Below, in pieces: positions 10,148 to 18,839 of a stretch of 64,000 nucleotides of DNA; the stretch's first letter is position 1; each line of letters starts with the position of its first letter. The stretch covers positions 930,001-994,000 of the forward strand of contig CAWUFC020000002.1 in the NCBI GenBank assembly GCA_963921335.3, given 5' to 3'. The notes beneath the pieces are model-generated. The model saw only the letters and a program-made list of their open reading frames with translations, was not told where the DNA came from and searched no databases. The translations under genes were made by a program, and so were the position numbers. This DNA comes from CAWUFC02 sp963921335 (GTDB taxonomy: Bacteria > Pseudomonadota > Gammaproteobacteria > Pseudomonadales > Halieaceae).

Positions 10148-10176
10148 TTGTTAATATAGGACATCCGTCCTATTAT
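10148..10176 (+). promoter_or_regulatory. sigma70 promoter with operator in the spacer
   Basis: TTGTTA at 10148-10153 and TATTAT at 10171-10176 are separated by 17 bp. The spacer and the start of the -10 box are filled by the 18 bp inverted repeat ATAGGACatccGTCCTAT (10156-10173). A repressor bound here would block RNA polymerase. The TetR gene two positions downstream in the same operon is the natural candidate. Confidence 0.65.
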
Positions 10177-10208
10177 AAAACTTGATTCGACCGAATAGGA
10201 ACGAGTAC

Positions 10209-11405
10209 ATGTATGGCGATAACCCACGTGATGAAGAGCTCAAAGCGATTTGGGACAATTTCTGCGACACGCTCAAATCATCGGGTGACCTGATTTTCAG
10301 AGACACCACTCCCTCTGCAGACATTGACCGGGCCAAAGGCCTGCGCCTGCTGGCACGTAACATCTCCCTGGGTCTGCAGTTCCAACTTGATAACGCCGAC
10401 CCGGACTTCCCGGAGATCATTCACTACTTCGACCCCATTCGTAAGCAAGGTGGCGATAACACAGACGCCTACTACTCGGGTGCGCCCATCAACGGGACCA
10501 ATACCTATCGAATCACAGGCAAGCGCGGCACTGCCAAATACTTTGCGATTACGGTACTGGAAGATGGCAATACACCCTGGGGCGGTGGCGTTACCAGTAA
10601 CCTGATCAACGATGACGTAATCGTAGATGAGGACGGCAATTTTGAGCTTATCGTCAGCCCCGACCCGGACCCGGGTGGCTCTGGCAACTGGATACAAACC
10701 ACCCCCGGCGCCTGGCGCCTGACTTTCCGGGAGTTTTTTGCCGATTGGGAGAACGAAGAGCCCATGCGCGCGTTTATTGAACGGCTGAATGACGTGGGTG
10801 AGGAGCCGCTCACCAATATCGACGACATTGGTAAAGGTCTGGCCGATACGGCCAGCTGGGTAAAGGACTCCACCCTGTACTGGGCAGACATGCTGGACAA
10901 GTGGAAAGTGCAGCCCAACAAGTTCCTCTCCTACGGCCAGCTGGAAGACAACAAGATTGACTTCACCCCAGGTGGGGCACCACTCATCAGCTACTGGCAG
11001 TTGCCACAAGACGAAGCCATTGTGGTTCGCGTCACCCCACCCCAGGCGGAATATTGGGCGGTGGAGTTTGGCAATTACTGGTGGGAAACCATGGACTATC
11101 GTCGCCGCCTCACAAACACCAACTGCCACTACGCAGAGCTGGAGGACGACGGCGAACTCATTCTTGTGATTGCCCATAACGATCCGGGACATCCCAACTG
11201 GCTGGACCCATCAGGACATGAAGAGGGTTATGTCACCGTGCGCTGGATCGGCGCAGACCATTACCCGGTACCCGAAGCCATACAGATCAAACTGGATCAA
11301 CTAGACGCGATGCTCCCGCGGGGCGGTAACAGGCTGAATGCCGATGAGCGAAAAGCGCAACTGGCCGGACGTCGTCGCGGTGTCATTAGACGCTTCGGAT
11401 CCTAA
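10209..11405 (+). CDS. DUF1214 domain-containing protein
   Basis: 398 residues. The C-terminal half carries the DUF1214-type segment (YWQLPQDEAIVVRV, YWAVEFGNYWWETMDY), rich in aromatic residues. The biochemical function is not known. ATG 10209 is chosen because AGGA sits about eight bases ahead; a TTG at 10182 in the same frame is too close to the predicted promoter. It is the first gene of an operon with TetR (3 bp gap) and two short-chain dehydrogenases. Many catabolic operons of this kind in marine bacteria carry such a protein, so a role in handling hydrophobic alcohols or ketones is possible but unproven. Confidence 0.85.
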   Translation: MYGDNPRDEELKAIWDNFCDTLKSSGDLIFRDTTPSADIDRAKGLRLLARNISLGLQFQLDNADPDFPEIIHYFDPIRKQGGDNTDAYYSGAPINGTNTYRITGKRGTAKYFAITVLEDGNTPWGGGVTSNLINDDVIVDEDGNFELIVSPDPDPGGSGNWIQTTPGAWRLTFREFFADWENEEPMRAFIERLNDVGEEPLTNIDDIGKGLADTASWVKDSTLYWADMLDKWKVQPNKFLSYGQLEDNKIDFTPGGAPLISYWQLPQDEAIVVRVTPPQAEYWAVEFGNYWWETMDYRRRLTNTNCHYAELEDDGELILVIAHNDPGHPNWLDPSGHEEGYVTVRWIGADHYPVPEAIQIKLDQLDAMLPRGGNRLNADERKAQLAGRRRGVIRRFGS

Positions 11406-11408
11406 ACA

Positions 11409-12008
11409 ATGCCCAAAGTCGTAAATCACGAGACACGCCGGCGTGAGATTACCGAGGTCGCTATCGACATCATTGCCCGCGGGGGCATGGAAGCTGCCAC
11501 GATCAGGGAAATTGCCAGCGCCTGTGGTTACTCCAAAGGCGTGGTCGAGCACTATTTTGACAACAAGGAAGCGATTATCAGCGCCGCGCTGGCACTGTTA
11601 AACGGCAACTACAACGCTCGCGCCGAACGATGCATTGACGGGCTGCGCGGAATCTCGGCAATTCAGCAGCGGCTACAAGCCACTCTGCCCCTGTCAGAGG
11701 AGCAGAAAAAGGAATGGCGGGTACGACTGATTTTCTGGTCAATGGCCGCCGTCGATGCCGAGCTCAAGAAACAGCAAGCCAAACGTCTCAAAATGGCTGC
11801 TCAGCAATTCGCACAACACTTTAAAGAAGCAGTACAGGACGGCGAACTACCTGCCGGCACGGATACGGACAATGCAGGTCGACGCCTGGTCGCCACAACC
11901 ACAGGCCTTTCGATAGCCGCCCTGCACAATCAACAGCTGGGCCAGCGTAAATTCTTGCTGGCCGAAATCGATCACTTAATAGACGCCCTGCCTGGGCGCA
12001 GGCAGTAA
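11409..12008 (+). CDS. TetR family transcriptional regulator
   Basis: 199 residues. The N-terminal helix-turn-helix is clear (AIDIIARGGMEAATIREIA, then CGYSKGVVEHYFDNKEAI), followed by a BetI-like ligand domain. It sits inside the operon it probably controls: 3 bp after the DUF1214 gene and 13 bp before a dehydrogenase. The palindrome at 10156-10173 is the likely operator. Confidence 0.92.
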   Translation: MPKVVNHETRRREITEVAIDIIARGGMEAATIREIASACGYSKGVVEHYFDNKEAIISAALALLNGNYNARAERCIDGLRGISAIQQRLQATLPLSEEQKKEWRVRLIFWSMAAVDAELKKQQAKRLKMAAQQFAQHFKEAVQDGELPAGTDTDNAGRRLVATTTGLSIAALHNQQLGQRKFLLAEIDHLIDALPGRRQ

Positions 12009-12021
12009 ACAGGAGAGGAAC

Positions 12022-12855
12022 ATGGATCTGGGACTGAAAGGCAAAACAGCAATTATCACGGGCGGATCTGGCGGTATTGGCCAGGGTATGGTGCTCGCTT
12101 TCGCGCGCGAAGGTATCAATGTGATCAGCGCATCCCGCGACGCCAAGAGCGGGGAAAAACTGACTCAACAGGCTGCAGAAGCAGGTTACCAGGGAAAAAT
12201 CCTGGCGGTGGCCACTGATGTCACCGATCGCGCCTCTGTTGATGCCATGGTGGAAATCTGCCACAAGGAATTCGGTCTGGTCGACATCCTGGTGAACAAC
12301 GCTGGCGGTGCGTCACATCCTGCTGAATTCACTGGTCTGGAGAACGAAAGTCGGGAGTTCGAAATCAAGCTGAACATCGACGGCGTAGTGAATTGCTGCC
12401 AGGCGGTGGCCGAAGACATGCTCAGCCGCGGCAAAGGTTCTGTAGTTAACATCTCCTCTAATTCCTCCCTGCTCGGCGAGGCAGCAGCACACTTGATTCA
12501 CTATGGCGGCGTCAAAGGCTTTGTGAACTCCTTCAGTAAAGGTCTTGCCTGGGAGTGGGCACCCAAGGGCGTTCGCGTGAACAATATCTGCCCAGGATGG
12601 ATTGTGCCGGAAACCGAAGAAGCCGTCGGCGAAGGCAGCTTCTGGCGCAAATTTGGCTTCGACATGATGGGCAACCCAGAGCAAATGCAAAAGGCACTCG
12701 AAGAAGGCACTCTCTTTAATATGAGCGGCCTTCCCATGCCCAAACTGGGACGCCCGGATGACATTGCCAACTGCGCCATGTTCCTGTCATCAGATTGCGC
12801 CGGCTACATTACCGGGCAGATGATCAGCATCAGTGGCGGCGCCTTTATGCACTAG
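12022..12855 (+). CDS. SDR family oxidoreductase
   Basis: 277-residue short-chain dehydrogenase. Cofactor loop TGGSGGIGQG, NNAGG, catalytic Ser in NISSNSS and Tyr-Gly-Gly-Val-Lys are all in place, and the C terminus ends in the usual ITGQMISISGG. AGGAG ribosome site before the ATG. Third gene of the DUF1214-TetR operon, followed 33 bp later by a second SDR, which suggests two sequential or stereospecific oxidations. Confidence 0.92.
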   Translation: MDLGLKGKTAIITGGSGGIGQGMVLAFAREGINVISASRDAKSGEKLTQQAAEAGYQGKILAVATDVTDRASVDAMVEICHKEFGLVDILVNNAGGASHPAEFTGLENESREFEIKLNIDGVVNCCQAVAEDMLSRGKGSVVNISSNSSLLGEAAAHLIHYGGVKGFVNSFSKGLAWEWAPKGVRVNNICPGWIVPETEEAVGEGSFWRKFGFDMMGNPEQMQKALEEGTLFNMSGLPMPKLGRPDDIANCAMFLSSDCAGYITGQMISISGGAFMH

Positions 12856-12888
12856 GCCGAAGCATCGGCACTCTTCAAGGAGAACAGT

Positions 12889-13659
12889 ATGAATATCGAT
12901 TATTCCGGTAAATCTGTGTTGGTCACTGGCGCTGGTGGTTATATAGGCAGTGCCAGTGCACTTCAGTTTGCCAGCTTGGGTGCCACCGTCATCGCTTCAG
13001 GCATCACCGAGGAGAGCCTGCAATCACTGGTTAATTCGATCACCCAGTCCGGCGGCAATATCCACACTGTGGCGGCTGATCTAACGGCTCCAGAACAAGT
13101 GGATGCCATGATAGATGCAGCCCTGCAGTATTGCGGGCAGATCGACGTGCTGTTCAACAATGCTGGCGGCATGATGCCTACACCCCTGCTGGAGGTGGAC
13201 CGAGCTGCCTATGAAGAGGTACTCAGTGTAAATTTTGAAGCGGTCTACCAGGCCTGTTACCGGGCGCTGCCCAGTATGGTTGCAAATGGCGGAGGCGTCA
13301 TCATCAATACCACATCCGCGGCAGGCACGCTGGCTGTGAATGGCCTCGCCGCTTACGGCGCCGCCAAAGCAGGGGTAAACAGCCTGACCCGCAGTATCGC
13401 CATCGAATTTGGCAAAAAAGGTATTCGCGCTAATGCCATTGCCCCGTCAGCGGCCTCCCCCAATATGCTGGCCTACCTGGACACGCTCCCCGAGGGGCGC
13501 GAAGGCTTCGCAGATGCACAACCCATGGGTCGGGTTGGCAGCGCGGAGGAAATTGCCAACGCGGCGATCTTCCTTGCGTCTGATTACGCGAGTTTTATCA
13601 ATGGCGTGGTCTTACCTGTTGATGGCGGCATTGAGGCTCGACTGGCCACACCACAGTAA
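12889..13659 (+). CDS. SDR family oxidoreductase
   Basis: 256-residue short-chain dehydrogenase with TGAGGYIGSA at the cofactor loop, NNAGG, Ser in NTTSAAG and the YGAAK catalytic motif, ending in GVVLPVDGGIE. AAGGAG lies just before the ATG. Last gene of the operon beginning at 10209. It converges on the DoxX-like gene, with three bases between the two stop codons and no obvious terminator. Confidence 0.92.
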   Translation: MNIDYSGKSVLVTGAGGYIGSASALQFASLGATVIASGITEESLQSLVNSITQSGGNIHTVAADLTAPEQVDAMIDAALQYCGQIDVLFNNAGGMMPTPLLEVDRAAYEEVLSVNFEAVYQACYRALPSMVANGGGVIINTTSAAGTLAVNGLAAYGAAKAGVNSLTRSIAIEFGKKGIRANAIAPSAASPNMLAYLDTLPEGREGFADAQPMGRVGSAEEIANAAIFLASDYASFINGVVLPVDGGIEARLATPQ

Positions 13660-13662
13660 GGC

Positions 13663-14046
13663 CTAATCAGACGCTGGCTTCGGCATCCGCGTTGACCACC
13701 AGATACAGGCTAACAGCAGCAGCTGAATCACCAGGCGAATGCTGAGAAAGGCTTCGGGCACATCGGGAAACAAATCCGGGTTGAGCCACATATGGATGTT
13801 AGCGGGTGTGACGGCAACCGTCAGTGCGATCAGACAGTTGCCCGCCAGCTGACGGGTTGCAGGCAGCAAAATGCCAATGGCCCCCAGAATTTCCAGCCCC
13901 CCGCTTATATAGACAAGCTCCAGGTGCCAGCCGATATAGGGAGGCATGATATTGATGTAGAAGTCTGGATCGGTGAAGTGAGTAATGCCCCCTACTATGA
14001 ACCAGATAAACACAATGGCCAGCCCCAGGTACTGCCATCTAAACAT
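13663..14046 (-). CDS. DoxX-like family membrane protein
   Basis: 127 residues with four predicted membrane spans (FIWFIVGGITHF, a Gly-rich GGLEILGAIGILLPA, ALTVAVTPANIHM and the C-terminal LVIQLLLLACIWW). The motif HFTDPDFYINIMPPY followed by GGLEILGAIG is typical of the DoxX-like group. Function is unclear; family members are linked to redox stress or to oxidoreductase partners. Confidence 0.87.
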   Translation of the reverse strand: MFRWQYLGLAIVFIWFIVGGITHFTDPDFYINIMPPYIGWHLELVYISGGLEILGAIGILLPATRQLAGNCLIALTVAVTPANIHMWLNPDLFPDVPEAFLSIRLVIQLLLLACIWWSTRMPKPASD

Positions 14047-14205
14047 GTCGCCCTCCCCGGTCGATCTTGTTCGTCACATTGCACACCGCAACAAAAGCTG
14101 CAAAATCAAACGCTTAGCTAGTTTTTATTTCCGCACAGCATAAAGGACAAGTCGTTGATTCCAAATAGATTTTAGAAATTTCGCATCCCACAGTATTTAC
14201 ACATT

Positions 14206-14214
14206 TTATCCACA
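14206..14214 (+). other. single DnaA-box-like nonamer
   Basis: TTATCCACA matches the DnaA-box consensus exactly and lies in the AT-rich part of the gap after the DoxX gene. It is isolated; no cluster of boxes, 13-mers or dnaA/dnaN genes is seen, so an origin is not claimed. Confidence 0.25.
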
Positions 14215-14235
14215 GCCTTATGCCTATACAGGGCT

Positions 14236-14675
14236 CAGCGATTCTGAGATTCTAAATCCATGGCCACGGAGCTTCGGTTCCGAAAGAGCCAAACCCCGAT
14301 TGGCCGGGGATGGGATCACAGCCAATAGTGATCAACGGGCAGGGAAAGCTGCCGTGCTGAAGGACCCGCGAGGGGACGGAGGCAGCCAGGAAAGCCTTCG
14401 GGCAGGAATGGTGAGGAAGTGGGAACTGCGCGAACTCGTGACAGCGATACGCGAACGCTAAAGCGGGTGGACGTTGCCAAGCGTCACAAAATATAGGGAA
14501 TCTCGATTCCCGGGCCGGTAGAAGCAGAGTTTGAGGTGCGCTTGCGCAGCGAGGACGAAGCGGAGACCGAGTCAAGGCGGAAAGCGGAGCCGACGGGTCA
14601 AACCAAGGGCGATGTGGGAAGCCGACTGAACCAGGGGGATGACGTCTTCGGATTTCATCCCCCGTTTAGTTTTTA
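14236..14675 (+). ncRNA. large structured RNA candidate, family unknown
   Basis: The 727 bp gap between 14047 and 14773 has no credible protein gene, but this part folds locally into a chain of hairpins: CGGAGC-UUCG-GUUCCG (14267-14282), CCCCG-loop-CGGGG (14294-14309), GAUCAC-loop-GUGAUC (14314-14333), an ACGG/CAG stem (14335-14355), CCC-GCGA-GGG (14365-14374), GCC-UUCG-GGC (14394-14403), a GUGAC/GUCAC closing helix (14438-14487), GGGAAU-CUCG-AUUCCC (14496-14511) and UGCGC/GCGCA (14537-14548). Loops 14299-14304 (AUUGGC) and 14321-14326 (GCCAAU) are fully complementary, a possible kissing pair. Two C(UUCG)G loops and a GNRA loop occur only when read on the plus strand, and a terminator closes the unit. 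It does not carry the conserved cores I would expect of RNase P RNA or tmRNA. An orphan HEARO/OMEGA-type guide RNA or another large RNA is possible; this is inference. Confidence 0.55.
14634..14674 (+). terminator. Rho-independent terminator closing the RNA candidate
   Basis: GGGGGATGA (14634-14642) pairs perfectly with TCATCCCCC (14655-14663) over nine base pairs and is followed by GTTTAGTTTTT. The position, about 100 bp before the glutathione transferase start, fits the end of the structured RNA rather than of a protein gene. Confidence 0.7.
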
Positions 14676-14723
14676 CCCCTCCCAAAAAAGCCATTACCAC
14701 AATCTCACTTGCCACTCGCGGCA

Positions 14724-14750
14724 TTTATTGACAGACTTTATGTCAATAAA
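14724..14750 (+). promoter_or_regulatory. palindromic operator shared with 41.2 kb site
   Basis: TTTATTGACA and TGTCAATAAA form perfect 10 bp arms around GACTTTA. The core GACAgACTTTATGTCAATA recurs at 41217-41236 in front of an unrelated gene with one internal change. It lies 23 bp before the glutathione transferase start and contains a TTGACA that could be a -35 box. Confidence 0.6.
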
Positions 14751-14773
14751 TCGAGCAGCTAGGAGATAATTCC

Positions 14774-15418
14774 ATGATCAAGTTGTACGGCGTTCACGGC
14801 TCGCCATTTGTTCGCAAAGTCTTTGTCGCACTGGACATTAAAGGTATCGAGTTTGAGGTGGTTCCAACCATGCCATTCTCCGGCGACCAGGAATACCGAA
14901 AGATTAACCCACTGGGCAAGGTACCCACCATCCAGGATGGCGACCTTACCCTTGGCGATTCCAAAGTGATCTGCCACTACCTGGAGGACGCCTACCCCGA
15001 GCCGGCTCTCTACCCCAAAGAAAGCAAGCAGCGTGCCATGGCCAACTGGTATGAAGACCTTTGCGGTGGCGATGTGGCGGCAATGGCCGCGGGCATTTTC
15101 TTCCAGCGCTTTATGCGTCCCTTCGCGTTTAACCAGGAACCGGACGAAGAGCTGGTATCAAAGATCACCGACAAGCAGTTACCTCCAATGCTCGACTACC
15201 TGGATAGTCAGTCACCGGAAGACGGGTTTGTATTTGGCGAATTCCAGATGGCCGACCTGGCCATGATCAGCCCGTTTATTAACGCAGCATACGCGGGTTA
15301 TGAAGTAGACGCTGAGCGCTGGCCGAAATTCGCTGGCCTGATCGCGCGAGTCAAACAACAGGAACCTGTCGCCAAAGTGCTGGCGCAGGAGGCTGAAGCA
15401 TTGGGTTTTAACAAGTAG
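14774..15418 (+). CDS. glutathione S-transferase family protein
   Basis: 214 residues. The N-terminal thioredoxin fold begins IKLYGVHGSPFVRKV, with the cis-Pro segment GKVPTI and the glutathione gamma-glutamyl site DSKVICHYLED; a helical C-terminal domain follows (FGEFQMADLAMISPF). Likely a cytosolic detoxification enzyme acting on electrophilic intermediates. AGGAG is nine bases ahead of the ATG. The upstream palindrome suggests specific regulation. The sulfatase-type gene starts 15 bp after it, so the two may be co-transcribed. Confidence 0.92.
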   Translation: MIKLYGVHGSPFVRKVFVALDIKGIEFEVVPTMPFSGDQEYRKINPLGKVPTIQDGDLTLGDSKVICHYLEDAYPEPALYPKESKQRAMANWYEDLCGGDVAAMAAGIFFQRFMRPFAFNQEPDEELVSKITDKQLPPMLDYLDSQSPEDGFVFGEFQMADLAMISPFINAAYAGYEVDAERWPKFAGLIARVKQQEPVAKVLAQEAEALGFNK

Positions 15419-15433
15419 TTCGGAGTCAATGTT

Positions 15434-17094
15434 ATGAACAAGGTGCTTATAGGGTTTTTCTCTATTGCTGTGCTCGTTGTAGCTGCCTACATCAATCGAG
15501 CAGATATCGCCTTGGCGGGCATCAATTTCATGATGGCGCAACGCTCCGACATCGGTCCAATCAGGAGATTCAGTGGCAAACAGGTAAAGACCCTCATAAC
15601 CGCGCACCCGAAGATCGCCCCCCCAATGTTATTTTGATACTGGCCGATGACCTGGGCTGGAATGATCTGACCATCAACGGTGGCGTTGCGGGCGGTACCG
15701 TGCCTACTCCCAATATCGACTCGATTGCGCATCAGGGTGTGAATTTTGTAAACGGTTATGCGGCCAACGCCACTTGCGCGCCGTCAAGGGCGGCCATCAT
15801 GTCCGGTCGCTACGGAACCCGCTTCGGGTTCGAATTCACGCCTACACCGCCGGGCATGATGAGCATGATGTCTATGCTGAACGAACGCGACCCCTCGGCC
15901 CCACAGCCCTTCCGCAACGAATCAGCACATAGCGTGCCCTACGAAGAAATGGGTATGCCGGCATCCGAGATCAGCCTGGCCGAGCTGTTAAAAGAACAGG
16001 ACTATCACAATGTCCATATCGGCAAATGGCACATTGGCCTTGATAACGGCATGGCACCTCAGCACCAGGGTTTTGACGAGAGCCTGTTAATGTCCAGCGG
16101 TATGTATCTGCCGGAAGATCACCCCAACGTGGTGAATGCCAAACAGGACTTTGATCCGATTGACCGATTTCTGTGGGCTGCCATGCGCTATGCAGCGGCC
16201 TACAGTACCCCTCAAACAAAACAGCAAGTTGATTTTGAACCTGGGGGTTATATCACCGACTACTACACAGAAGAAGCGGTGAAGGCCATTGAAGCCAACA
16301 AGGATCGACCCTTTTTCCTCTATCTGGCTCACTGGGCACCACATACACCGCTGCAGGCTACAAAAGAAGATTACGAGGCACTAGGCCATATCGAGCTTCA
16401 CCGGGAGCGCGTTTACGCTGGCATGATCAGGAGCCTGGATCGCGGTGTGGGCCAGGTGCTGGCTGCACTTGAAAAACACGACCTGGATGACAACACCCTG
16501 CTCATGTTTACCTCAGACAATGGTGGCGCAGGCTATATCGGTTTGCCCGACGTGAACAGCCCCTATCGCGGCTGGAAGATCAGCATGTTCGAAGGTGGCA
16601 TTCACGTGCCTTTCTTTGCCAAGTGGCCCGCTCGCATCAAACCTGGCACTGTGATCAGTGACCCTGTTCACCACTTTGACCTGTACGCAACCGCAGCCGC
16701 TGCGGCAGGCGCGCCTTTACCTGGCGATCGCATTATTGATGGCGTTGATCTCACGCCCTTTGCAAGAGGCGAGGCCGAGGGCGTGCCACACCGCGAATTG
16801 TTTTGGCGCAGTGGCACCTCACAATCAGCACTCGTTGATGACTGGAAACTCAACATCAGCGACCCGCCCGGTCGGGAATGGCTATTTAACCTGAGAGAGG
16901 ACCCAACTGAACAAAATGATCTCTCCCAGAGCCATCCCGAAAAGCTCGCCGAGTTAAAGGCAGCCCTGAAGCGACACAACGACGCACAAGCTGCGCCGAG
17001 CTGGCCCAGTCAGCTCACGGCACCAACTTTGATAGACAAAGACCTCAGTGCGCCCTACGAGGCCGGCGATGAATACATCTACTGGTCAAACTAA
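15434..17094 (+). pseudogene. sulfatase with an apparent frameshift near its N terminus
   Basis: The body (from 15634) is a type I sulfatase: LADDLGWND metal-binding start, CAPSRAAIMSGRYG with the Cys that becomes formylglycine, HIGKWHIG and SDNGG. No standard start lies in that frame near the expected N terminus; translation from the TTG at 15634 would drop the DRPPNVIL strand that sulfatases need. An ATG at 15434 with a signal/anchor helix (LIGFFSIAVLVVAAYI) runs in another frame and stops at 15637. Reading the body frame upstream gives APEDRPPNVILILADD, so a one-base loss near 15555-15565 would join the two parts. This may be decay, slippage or a sequence error. If intact, it would be a periplasmic or membrane-anchored arylsulfatase. 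Confidence 0.8.
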
Positions 17095-17213
17095 TCAGTT
17101 CAGCGTAATTTATTCATAATGCCAGCAAGCCTTCGTCTCCCGAGAGCTCACGGCATGACTCCGTCAAAGCTCTGTCATTGTGCTGTCCCAGCGGGTATGG
17201 TCTAGGACTGATA

Positions 17214-18785
17214 ATGACAAGGCCTGCCCACCGCAGGCTCGGGAGTGGCATGCAGCATATCTCTGGTTGGCGACCTACATCGCTCTTGGTCGCCTTTTTG
17301 GTCTTCAGCCACTCGGCCAACGCCAGCATTGACCAGGCAGTAGAAGCGTTCATGGCGCCGTTCTCGGCTGCCTTGTCTGCGTTTGTGTTCTACAAACTGC
17401 CACTGTTTGGTTATGACGTACCTTGGATCGTTTTGTGGCTGGCGATCGCTGCCAGCTTTTTCACGCTCTACCTTGGCTTCATCAACGTGCGCGGGTTTGG
17501 GCTCGCTCTCAGGCTGGTACGCGGAGACTTTCACGATCCCAAAGCCCCCGGTGAAATCTCTCACTTTAAGGCTGTAGCCACGGCCGTGTCCGGCACCGTG
17601 GGCGTAGGCAACATCGGCGGCGTGGCAGTTGCTATTGTTCTGGGCGGCCCCGGGGCAGCGTTCTGGCTGATCGTGGCCGGATTCCTGTCCATGTCCACCA
17701 AGCTGGTGGAGTGCACACTGGGCGTTAAATATAGAAAACAAAACCCAGACGGCTCGGTCTCCGGCGGCCCCATGTACTACCTGGAGCACTGGCTGACTGC
17801 GCGCAATTTTCCGTTGGCAGGTAAGGGCCTGGGTAAGTTTTATGCCCTGTCCCTGGTGATCGGCTGCCTCGGCATCGGCAACATGTTCCAGTCCAACCAG
17901 GCTTATGTGCAGTTCGTGACCATTACCGGCGGTGAAGCCAGCTTCTTCGCGGACAAGGGCTGGCTGTTCGGCCTCGCCATAGCCGCCCTGGTTGGTGCAG
18001 TGATCATTGGCGGCATTCGTTCTATCGCTAATGTTGCCAGCAAGATTGTTCCTTTTATGGCTGTTCTGTACACCTGCTCAGCACTGGTCATCATCCTCAT
18101 GAGCGCCGAGCATATTCCCGCAGCAGTCAATCTCATCCTGAGCAGCGCATTCACAGTGGAAAGCGCCACCGGTGGCATGGTGGGCGCGATTATTATCGGC
18201 TTTCAACGCGCCCTGTTTTCCAATGAGGCGGGGCTGGGCTCGGCCTCAATCGCCCACTCTGCAGTACAGACCAAGCACCCCGCGTCGGAGGGGCTGGTCT
18301 CGGTGCTGGAGCCATTTATCGACACCGTCGTGATCTGTACGCTGAGCTCCCTGGTGATTGTGGTCACAGCTTACCCGGCGGGGCTAATGGACCAGGGACT
18401 GGAGGGCATCGCGCTAACATCCGCCGCATTTGAGCATCATTTCAGCTGGGCACCTTATCCCCTGGCTATCGCGGCACTGCTGTTTGCATTCTCTACCGCG
18501 GTTTCCTGGTCCTACTATGGTCTTAAAGCCTGGACCTACCTGTTTGGCGAAAACCGGGCCAGCGAAAACCTGTTTAAGCTTATCTTTTGTGCCTTTCTGG
18601 CCATCGGTTGCATGATTCAGCTGAAAGCGGTGCTGGATTTCTCAGACGCCATGGCCTTCCTGATATCCGTGCCCAACATACTGGGGCTGTACTTCTTCGC
18701 GCCGGAAGTGAAGCGTGAGGTGTCTCAATTCATGGCTGCAGTAGCGCGCGGTGAGGTACGTAATTACAGAGACAACCCCGCTTGA
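17214..18785 (+). CDS. AGCS family sodium:amino acid symporter
   Basis: 523-residue inner-membrane transporter of the alanine-or-glycine:cation symporter family. It has the family signature around GTVGVGNIGGVAVAI and GGPGAAFW, then about ten membrane spans, SNEAGLGSASIAHS and a late Trp-rich YYGLKAW segment. The frame is open to 17178; ATG 17214 has AGGA seven bases ahead, while ATG 17250 would begin directly at a signal-like helix. No operon partner is evident. Confidence 0.9.
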   Translation: MTRPAHRRLGSGMQHISGWRPTSLLVAFLVFSHSANASIDQAVEAFMAPFSAALSAFVFYKLPLFGYDVPWIVLWLAIAASFFTLYLGFINVRGFGLALRLVRGDFHDPKAPGEISHFKAVATAVSGTVGVGNIGGVAVAIVLGGPGAAFWLIVAGFLSMSTKLVECTLGVKYRKQNPDGSVSGGPMYYLEHWLTARNFPLAGKGLGKFYALSLVIGCLGIGNMFQSNQAYVQFVTITGGEASFFADKGWLFGLAIAALVGAVIIGGIRSIANVASKIVPFMAVLYTCSALVIILMSAEHIPAAVNLILSSAFTVESATGGMVGAIIIGFQRALFSNEAGLGSASIAHSAVQTKHPASEGLVSVLEPFIDTVVICTLSSLVIVVTAYPAGLMDQGLEGIALTSAAFEHHFSWAPYPLAIAALLFAFSTAVSWSYYGLKAWTYLFGENRASENLFKLIFCAFLAIGCMIQLKAVLDFSDAMAFLISVPNILGLYFFAPEVKREVSQFMAAVARGEVRNYRDNPA

Positions 18786-18839
18786 CCTTCCCACCGCGGT
18801 AAGCCTTAGGCTTCACCAGAACAACCAGCGGAGGAAGCG

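Noticed and set aside
14195..14230. AT-rich stretch with one DnaA box as possible replication origin
   Set aside because: Only one box, no cluster and no origin-linked genes.
14252..14575. Open frame of about 107 codons on the minus strand inside the structured RNA region
   Set aside because: Odd composition, no ribosome site, no family look, and it runs antisense to strong RNA hairpins.
14236..14675. RNase P RNA, tmRNA or a group II intron end
   Set aside because: No GAGGAAAGTCCGGGC core, no tRNA-like ends and no domain V hairpin could be found.
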